Positions 7,272 to 11,252 of a stretch of DNA of 11,252 nt are shown piece after piece. Made by a program: the position numbers and the translations under genes. The notes beneath the pieces are model-generated. The model worked only from the letters and a program-made list of their open reading frames with translations, was not told the DNA's origin and did no database searches. The stretch's first letter is position 1; each line of letters opens with the position of its first letter. The stretch lies in NCBI GenBank assembly GCA_902495075.1, contig CABUVO010000058.1, positions 1 to 11,252 on the forward strand. The letters are read 5' to 3'. This DNA comes from an uncultured Porphyromonadaceae bacterium (GTDB lineage: Bacteria > Bacteroidota > Bacteroidia > Bacteroidales > Muribaculaceae).

Positions 7272-7943
7272 TTATTTCCCTTCGATGACTATAACAATTT
7301 CTCCTTTCGCTTGGTTCGATTGATAAAATTCAGCAAGAGAGCCAAGCGTATCTTTGTTTATGGTTTCATGCATTTTGGATATCTCTCTACAAACAGCAGC
7401 AGGACGATCAACACCAAAAGCATCAGCGAGTTGGCGAAGTGTTCTGCCAAGACGCAAAGGGGATTCATAAATTATCACTGTTCTGGGATCTTCCGCCAAT
7501 TCGGCAAGACGTGTTTGCCTCCCTTTCTTCACCGGGAGAAACCCTTCAAAAGCAAAACGGTCGCACGGTAGTCCCGAAGATACAAGCGCCGGCACAAAAG
7601 CTGTAGCTCCGGGCAGACATTCCACCTCCACGCCTCTGCGACGACAAGCCCTGGAAAGCATGAATCCGGGATCCGAAATCCCCGGCGTGCCGGCATCAGA
7701 AATAAGTGCCACTACGGAACCTGCCTCTATCTGTTCTGCAATAGCGTCACACGTCTGGTGTTCATTGAATTTATGATGGCTGCGCATCGGCGTGTTTATC
7801 TCGTAATGCTTCAGAAGTTTCCCGGATGTGCGCGTATCTTCGGCAAGAATATAATCCACTTCTTTGAGCACTCTGAGTGCCCGCAGAGTAATATCCTCAA
7901 GATTGCCAACAGGCGTGGGCACTATATAAAGCTTTCCGCTCAT
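7272..7943 (-). CDS. rsmI: 16S rRNA (cytidine1402-2'-O)-methyltransferase RsmI
   Basis: RsmI uses S-adenosylmethionine to methylate the ribose of C1402 in the decoding centre of 16S rRNA, acting on the assembled small subunit in the cytoplasm. The tetrapyrrole-methylase-like fold is clear: YIVPTPVGNLEDITLRAL (6-23), AEDTRTSGKLL (34-44), HHKFNEH (56-62), the glycine-rich SDAGTPGISDPG (82-93), LPGATAFVPALVSSGLP (110-126), FEGFLPVKKGRQTRL (132-146), IIYESPLRL (157-165) and CREISKMHE (185-193). At 223 residues it lacks the roughly 60-residue C-terminal extension of the E. coli enzyme (286 residues), as far as I recall the normal state in Bacteroidetes. Its ATG overlaps the TGA of the upstream gene in an ATGA quartet (7940-7943), which points to translational coupling. 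It ends in TAA. Confidence 0.96.
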   Translation of the reverse strand: MSGKLYIVPTPVGNLEDITLRALRVLKEVDYILAEDTRTSGKLLKHYEINTPMRSHHKFNEHQTCDAIAEQIEAGSVVALISDAGTPGISDPGFMLSRACRRRGVEVECLPGATAFVPALVSSGLPCDRFAFEGFLPVKKGRQTRLAELAEDPRTVIIYESPLRLGRTLRQLADAFGVDRPAAVCREISKMHETINKDTLGSLAEFYQSNQAKGEIVIVIEGK

Positions 7944-8590
7944 GCTTCAAAATACCCTTTAATTATTTCCATAAAATCCACAACTTCAGGATTCTCCGCA
8001 TCCCACTCCAATTCACCAATGAAATACTCTTCAGCCTCATCGTAGTTATCCATCGCGGCGATCATATCCATGGCAGAAGAAAATTCCGCATCGGAATTGC
8101 CAAAAAGTTCGCGTTTGAACCGGAATCGATCGTTAAGGCAGAAAGCGGGCTTGTCAAGCTTATGTTTCTTAACTTCATTGTTATCATGCCTTTTTTCTTC
8201 TGTAACATTGGGCTTCTTTATATCCGCTGTTTCAGAATACAAAGAGTCATCAGGTTTCGAGATCTCCTGCATTTCAAGCTCTTCAACGGGTCGACTTACC
8301 GATTTCATCTCCGACTCTTCAAAAAGCTCAGAAATCGAATTTACCACAGTTAGTTCCAATGCCGCAGGATCTTCCATAGGCAGCGTATCCTCATCAGTAG
8401 CCAGACTGTCGGCAATTCTGTCGGCAGCAACCGCTACCACACTTCCTTTTTCCTCAAGAAGTGATTTTATTCTTCCGAGAATCAACGGTTCAAGTTCCGG
8501 AATCTTGTCCTCGCGAAGCTGAGCCAGCTCCAGAAGACCTTCTATCTCATAGATCTTGTCTTTAAGATCCTTTATTTCATCTATAGTCAC
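7940..8590 (-). CDS. Conserved acidic protein of unknown function, coupled to rsmI
   Basis: A 216-residue acidic cytoplasmic protein with no signal peptide or membrane segment. Residues 1-48 are a predicted helix or coiled coil (MTIDEIKDLKDKIYEIEGLL onward). Residues about 50-147 are a low-complexity, Glu/Asp/Ser/Lys-rich linker likely to be disordered. Residues about 148-216 form the folded-looking part (FCLNDRFRFKRELFGN, a helix AMDMIAAMDNYDEAEEYF, then ELEWDAENPEVVDFM and a final helix). From memory this C-terminal LNDRFRFKRELFG block recurs in Bacteroidales proteins, but I know of no function. The start is GTG at 8588-8590: an in-frame TAA occurs about 30 nt upstream with no ATG between, and the next internal Met is far downstream. 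The stop overlaps the rsmI start by four bases, implying an operon. A heptamer array lies immediately upstream. Confidence 0.8.
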   Translation of the reverse strand: MTIDEIKDLKDKIYEIEGLLELAQLREDKIPELEPLILGRIKSLLEEKGSVVAVAADRIADSLATDEDTLPMEDPAALELTVVNSISELFEESEMKSVSRPVEELEMQEISKPDDSLYSETADIKKPNVTEEKRHDNNEVKKHKLDKPAFCLNDRFRFKRELFGNSDAEFSSAMDMIAAMDNYDEAEEYFIGELEWDAENPEVVDFMEIIKGYFEA

Positions 8591-8597
8591 CTTGTAT

Positions 8598-8643
8598 AAA
8601 TGTTTAATGTGTAATGTTTAATGTTTAATTCAATTAGGAATTA
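8598..8643 (+). repeat. Heptamer tandem array, locus 2 left arm (TAATGTT units)
   Basis: TAATG-type cores start at 8598 (degenerate AAATG), 8605, 8612, 8619 and 8626, exactly 7 bases apart. They run into AATTAGGAATTA (8632-8643), which is the inverse of the right-arm unit. The arm begins 7 nt upstream of the GTG start of the unknown gene, so it occupies that gene's AT-rich leader. Confidence 0.75.
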
Positions 8644-8698
8644 CTTGAGACAAGATCTCAATATCCTAACTTTTTATTCCCTCTTCTAATTCCCAATT
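8632..8698. repeat. Inverted repeat at the centre of locus 2, with inner hairpin
   Basis: AATTAGGAATTA (8632-8643) pairs with TAATTCCCAATT (8687-8698) over 12 bases with one mismatch, which becomes a G-U wobble in the minus-strand transcript. Inside lies a smaller hairpin, TTGAGA (8645-8650) with TCTCAA (8656-8661) and a five-base loop. It lies between the co-directional dacB and unknown genes. It could act as a weak terminator, a processing site or an mRNA stabiliser; the sequence does not decide. Confidence 0.55.
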
Positions 8699-8788
8699 CG
8701 GTTTATTATCATTCTAATTTCTAATTCCTAATTTCTAATTCCTAATTTCTAATTCCTAATTCCCAATTCCTAATTCCTAATTCCTAAT
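8687..8788 (-). repeat. Heptamer tandem array, locus 2 right arm (TAATTCC/TAATTTC units)
   Basis: Eleven units start every 7 bases from 8715 to 8785 without a slip. Two more in the same register lie at 8687 (TAATTCC) and 8694 (CAATTCG); the positions between (8701, 8708) hold degenerate units. From 8715 the units alternate TAATTTC and TAATTCC for three 14-base pairs, then become plain TAATTCC. On the minus strand the unit reads GGAATTA, so TTAG recurs, and the TAG stop of dacB (8784-8786) is taken from the unit junction. Confidence 0.92.
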
Positions 8789-9983
8789 TATTAAAAAGTG
8801 CAAGGAGTGCCTTCTTAAGCCCCTCGCGTGCCGATGTCCGGTTTCCCAGATCGTTCATCATCACAACAATGATATGCGTGGGAGCATAATCATCATCAAG
8901 CTTATATCCGGCATAACATTGTATCCCTTTCATACTCCCTGTTTTCAATGCCACATATCCTTCCAATGGTGTGTCGACAAGAAAATTGCGTAAAGTTCCT
9001 TCCTGCCCAGCCAATGGAAAAAAAGATGCATAATACGGATTCTCTGACCTTTCGGAAAGGATATGAGCCATGAAGCGGGCTGTAACCCTGTTCTGCCGAG
9101 AAAGACCGGAGCCGTCAATTATATTAACGCCCGACATTGGTGCTTTATGCTTTCGCCAGTAATCTTTTTCCATTGACGCCGCCTTTTCTGTCGAGCCCTT
9201 ATGTCCGGAAGCCACAGCATAAGACCTCAGCAAAGCCTCGGCATACTGGTTGTCACTGCGCATCATGCATGAACGCATTATCTCATCAAGAGGCACCGAC
9301 ACATGATCAACGAGCAATGCCCGCTCTCTCTCCCTTATCGATTCTCCTTCGATAGCAATCCCTCTATCGGCAAGAGCGGAACGCAACCTTGTGTCAAAAA
9401 CTGCAGCCGGATTGGAAACCGAACGGCTGCCTGAAGCGTTATCCTCAAAGTTGAGTCCGTGAGAGCCAGTGCCGTAAGCATGCGGAAGATCTCCCGACAT
9501 CCACGATGGCGGAATCGCCGGACCATCCCATATACCTTCATCCACAACAATCCGACCTTTTATGCTGACCACACCTCGATCCGCAAGAGCCGAGACAATC
9601 TCCCGGCAAATATCTTTCCCTCCTTCTACATGCCGGGAATTTAATGACGGATCTCCACTTCCCACTACAATGACATTACCTTCGAGCTCTCCATCTCGTA
9701 CAGGTCCTGTCAAATATACCTCTGTATGGAAACTCGCATCCTCATCAAGTCGGGAAAGAAGGGTAGCGGTTGTAACACACTTCATGATTGATGCCGGTAT
9801 CAGCGGTTTATCAGCATTCATCTCCGCAAGGGTCTCACCTGATGCCAGATCTATCACGAGCAATGATGTTTCATCCGGATTAATCCCCTTGCTGAGACTG
9901 AAATCTTCAGCAACATCCGCACGACCAACCAATCCTCCGACAAGGAGAAGCATAAGAAGTAGTAAGCGCATTCTCATTTTCAT
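8784..9983 (-). CDS. dacB: D-alanyl-D-alanine carboxypeptidase/endopeptidase PBP4 (peptidase family S13)
   Basis: A 399-residue penicillin-binding protein of the DacB/PBP4 type, which trims D-Ala from peptidoglycan stem peptides and cleaves D-Ala-meso-DAP cross-links in the periplasm. The signal peptide is about residues 1-22 (MKMRMRLLLLMLLLVGGLVG). All three active-site motifs are present: S65-I-M-K68 in LIPASIMKC, S243-D-N245 in MMRSDNQYAEA, and K347-T-G349 in VALKTGS. The DGSGLSR segment (290-296) is also typical. The protein is shorter than E. coli PBP4 (about 477 residues), consistent with reduced insert domains in many Bacteroidetes members. The start could also be either of two nearby in-frame ATGs, codons 3 and 5. 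A good Bacteroides promoter sits only 4 nt before the first ATG. The TAG stop lies in a heptamer array. A 193-nt spacer of repeats separates it from the next gene. Confidence 0.94.
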   Translation of the reverse strand: MKMRMRLLLLMLLLVGGLVGRADVAEDFSLSKGINPDETSLLVIDLASGETLAEMNADKPLIPASIMKCVTTATLLSRLDEDASFHTEVYLTGPVRDGELEGNVIVVGSGDPSLNSRHVEGGKDICREIVSALADRGVVSIKGRIVVDEGIWDGPAIPPSWMSGDLPHAYGTGSHGLNFEDNASGSRSVSNPAAVFDTRLRSALADRGIAIEGESIRERERALLVDHVSVPLDEIMRSCMMRSDNQYAEALLRSYAVASGHKGSTEKAASMEKDYWRKHKAPMSGVNIIDGSGLSRQNRVTARFMAHILSERSENPYYASFFPLAGQEGTLRNFLVDTPLEGYVALKTGSMKGIQCYAGYKLDDDYAPTHIIVVMMNDLGNRTSAREGLKKALLALFNN

Positions 9984-9987
9984 ATTA

Positions 9988-10019
9988 CAAAATTAATTCT
10001 TCTTGCTTCCACTTACAAA
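9988..10019 (-). promoter_or_regulatory. Bacteroides-consensus promoter for dacB (TTTG-N20-TAATTTTG)
   Basis: On the minus strand TTTG (10016-10019) is followed after 20 bases by TAATTTTG (9988-9995), a full match to the Bacteroides -33/-7 consensus. The -7 box ends 4 nt before the dacB ATG, so the transcript should begin at or just beside the start codon. Confidence 0.7.
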
Positions 10020-10028
10020 TCTTTTTAC

Positions 10029-10036
10029 TAATTTTG
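10029..10036 (+). promoter_or_regulatory. -7 promoter box for the AI-2E family gene
   Basis: TAATTTTG matches TAnnTTTG and ends 4 nt before the ATG at 10041, the same box and spacing as on the opposite strand for dacB. The only candidate -33 element is TTG at 10003-10005, with a longer than usual 23-base spacer, so this promoter looks weaker than the dacB one. The two promoters share a 57-bp divergent region. Confidence 0.5.
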
Positions 10037-10040
10037 GCAT

Positions 10041-11141
10041 ATGAATAACTACGAACGCCAGCCATATACATTCGACAGAGTGGTGCGGATACTTTTTTCA
10101 GTATGCGCACTGTTGGCAACTCTGTACCTTCTTACCATTCTGAAAGGAGTGCTGCTTCCTTTCCTTGTGGCATGTCTAATTGCCTACATGCTCGAACCTA
10201 TAGTGAAATGGAACCAGAAATGGATGCACACAAACAATCGTTTCGTGCCAGTGATGACAACCCTGATCGAAACATGCATTGTGATAGGTGGATTCTGCGC
10301 CATATTCTTTCCTTATCTCATTTCAGAATGCGCACACATGACAGAAATGGTCAAGACTTATGCTACCAAGCAAATAGACATTCCTTTCATTTCTGAGAGT
10401 ATTCATCAGTTCATTCGCGACAATATTGATTTCAATCAGTTGTCGAAACTCCTTTCGCAAGAGCAATGGGAAAAACTTATCAAAACAAGCATTTCATCGT
10501 CTTGGAGCTTCTTGAGTTCCAGTCTGGCATTCCTTTTTGGTGTGATAAGTTGGCTGGTGGTTATTCTTTACGTCATTTTCATCATGCTTGACTATGAGAA
10601 ACTGACATTAAGTTTCCGTCAGTTGGTTCCACATAGCCATCGCCGCCGCGTATTCCGCATATTTGATGACATTAAAAACGCCATGAACAGATATTTCCGT
10701 GGTCAATTCCTGATAGCATTCATTGTTGGAATTCTCTTCTCGATAGGCTTTGTGATTATCGGATTACCGATGGGGGTTGTATTGGGTCTATTCATTGGAA
10801 TGCTCAATATGGTACCCTACCTCCAGCTTATTTCACTCCCCATCACTGCATTACTCTGTCTTGTATGGACTGTCAGCACGGGGGGCGACTTCTGGCTGAT
10901 ATTCTGGGAATCCATGGCGGTATACGTTATTGTGCAGTGTATCCAGGATCTTATCCTCACGCCCAAAATAATGGGCAAAGCAATGGGACTCAATCCTGCG
11001 ATAATCCTCCTCTCCCTCTCCATATGGGGCAGTCTGCTTGGATTTATGGGACTAATTATCGCCTTACCATTGACAACCCTCGTGCTCTCCTATTATAACC
11101 TATACGTAATCCAGAGAATACAGAATAAACAGAGGCTTTAG
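10041..11141 (+). CDS. AI-2E family membrane transporter (PF01594-type permease)
   Basis: A 366-residue polytopic inner-membrane protein. Hydrophobic segments lie at about 14-32, 34-51, 70-92, 156-182, 222-241, 243-260, 262-280, 286-305 and 320-350. A long hydrophilic stretch at about 95-150 separates the N-terminal and C-terminal membrane halves, as usual in this family. The conserved C-terminal part is clear: YFRGQFLIAFIVGILFSIGF (218-237), MVPYLQLISLPI (257-268), DLILTPKIMGKAMGLNPAII (303-322) and WGSLLGFMGLIIALPLT (329-345). Members are named after TqsA, linked to autoinducer-2 export, but others act as Na+/H+ antiporters or are uncharacterised, so the substrate is unknown. The gene is divergent from dacB with a -7 box 4 nt upstream. 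The final codons AGG CTT TAG lie in the first unit of a heptamer array, so its C-terminus and stop are set by the repeat. Confidence 0.9.
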   Translation: MNNYERQPYTFDRVVRILFSVCALLATLYLLTILKGVLLPFLVACLIAYMLEPIVKWNQKWMHTNNRFVPVMTTLIETCIVIGGFCAIFFPYLISECAHMTEMVKTYATKQIDIPFISESIHQFIRDNIDFNQLSKLLSQEQWEKLIKTSISSSWSFLSSSLAFLFGVISWLVVILYVIFIMLDYEKLTLSFRQLVPHSHRRRVFRIFDDIKNAMNRYFRGQFLIAFIVGILFSIGFVIIGLPMGVVLGLFIGMLNMVPYLQLISLPITALLCLVWTVSTGGDFWLIFWESMAVYVIVQCIQDLILTPKIMGKAMGLNPAIILLSLSIWGSLLGFMGLIIALPLTTLVLSYYNLYVIQRIQNKQRL

Positions 11142-11161
11142 GCATTAGGCTTTAGGCTTCA
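11134..11161 (+). repeat. Heptamer tandem array, locus 3 left arm (GGCTTTA units)
   Basis: Four contiguous units in 7-base register: GGCTTTA, GGCATTA, GGCTTTA, GGCTTCA (starts 11134, 11141, 11148, 11155). The first spans the last codon of the AI-2E gene and its TAG stop at 11139-11141. The unit is the same as in locus 1, about 7.4 kb away. It is followed by a short centre containing the palindrome GAAGCTTC (11162-11169). Confidence 0.88.
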
Positions 11162-11176
11162 GAAGCTTCGCCGAAA

Positions 11177-11252
11177 CCTAAAACCTAAAGCCTAAAACCT
11201 AAAGCCTAAAACCTAAAGCCTAAAACCTAAAGCCTAAAACCTAAAGCCTAAA
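11177..11252 (-). repeat. Heptamer tandem array, locus 3 right arm (alternating CCTAAAA/CCTAAAG), continues past the window
   Basis: Ten full heptamers plus a partial one in perfect register from 11177 to the window end. CCTAAAA and CCTAAAG alternate strictly, so the true repeat is a 14-base dimer present five times. It is the inverse of the left arm: TTAGGCTTTAGG (11145-11156) is a perfect reverse complement of 11184-11195. The low divergence suggests recent expansion. By analogy with locus 1, a convergent minus-strand gene may end in this arm just outside the window. Confidence 0.92.

Noticed and set aside
8687..8788. CRISPR-like array
   Set aside because: Units are 7 bases, directly adjoining, with no spacers and no cas genes nearby.
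9562..9996. 144-codon plus-strand open frame opposite dacB
   Set aside because: It mirrors a clear PBP4 coding sequence and overlaps the dacB promoter region; no domain or start signal supports it.
11134..11252. Telomere-like repeats (TTTAGGC resembles nematode TTAGGC or plant TTTAGGG)
   Set aside because: The arrays are internal, sit at bacterial gene stops, occur in inverted pairs and have several consensus forms; the likeness to telomeres is a coincidence of short motifs.

Overview
The window looks like chromosome of a gut-type Bacteroidales bacterium, most likely near Muribaculaceae, Bacteroides or Prevotella. The evidence is a DUF1703-type AAA-ATPase/nuclease, a C10 (streptopain-like) peptidase with a Bacteroidetes C-terminal sorting-type tail, a SusA-like GH13 enzyme, Bacteroidetes lipoproteins, and promoter boxes matching the Bacteroides -7 element TAnnTTTG. 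No sequence search was possible, so family names rest on recognised motifs.

Layout, left to right. Positions 3-1118 (+) hold the 3' part of an AAA-ATPase-like/PD-(D/E)XK gene, followed by a hairpin terminator. Positions 1261-3696 (+) encode a secreted 811-residue C10 cysteine peptidase. It converges on a block of six minus-strand genes: dacB (PBP4, 8784-9983), a conserved unknown (7940-8590), rsmI (7272-7943), a coiled-coil lipoprotein (6359-7222), a periplasmic GH13 alpha-glucan hydrolase (4411-6327) and a SPOR lipoprotein (3822-4316). Divergent from dacB is an AI-2E family membrane protein (10041-11141, +). Most products are envelope proteins: secreted protease, glucan hydrolase, peptidoglycan hydrolase, peptidoglycan-binding SPOR protein, lipoprotein and permease-like protein. 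I see no single pathway that unites them.

The most unusual content is intergenic. Three loci (3689-3835, 8598-8788 and 11134 to the window end) carry heptanucleotide tandem arrays. Their consensus differs from locus to locus (GGCTTTA, TAATTCC, CCTAAAG/CCTAAAA) but they share a TTAG/CTAA core. At each locus the arrays form two arms around a short central segment, running TTAG-type then CTAA-type along the + strand at the first and third loci. The first unit overlaps the stop codon of the adjoining gene. All four genes whose 3' ends meet an array stop with TAG supplied by the repeat, while the five genes without an array stop with TAA or TGA. Since 7 is not a multiple of 3 and the core holds TAG on one strand and TAA on the other, the arrays close reading frames on both strands. 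I do not know a name for this repeat family.

Other points of interest are near-leaderless divergent promoters between dacB and the AI-2E gene, a potential G-quadruplex 24 nt upstream of the SPOR gene, a codon-use switch in the last module of the C10 peptidase, and O-glycosylation sequons in the coiled-coil lipoprotein. No tRNA, rRNA, CRISPR array, insertion sequence or prophage gene was found, and no gene-free stretch exceeds 300 bases.
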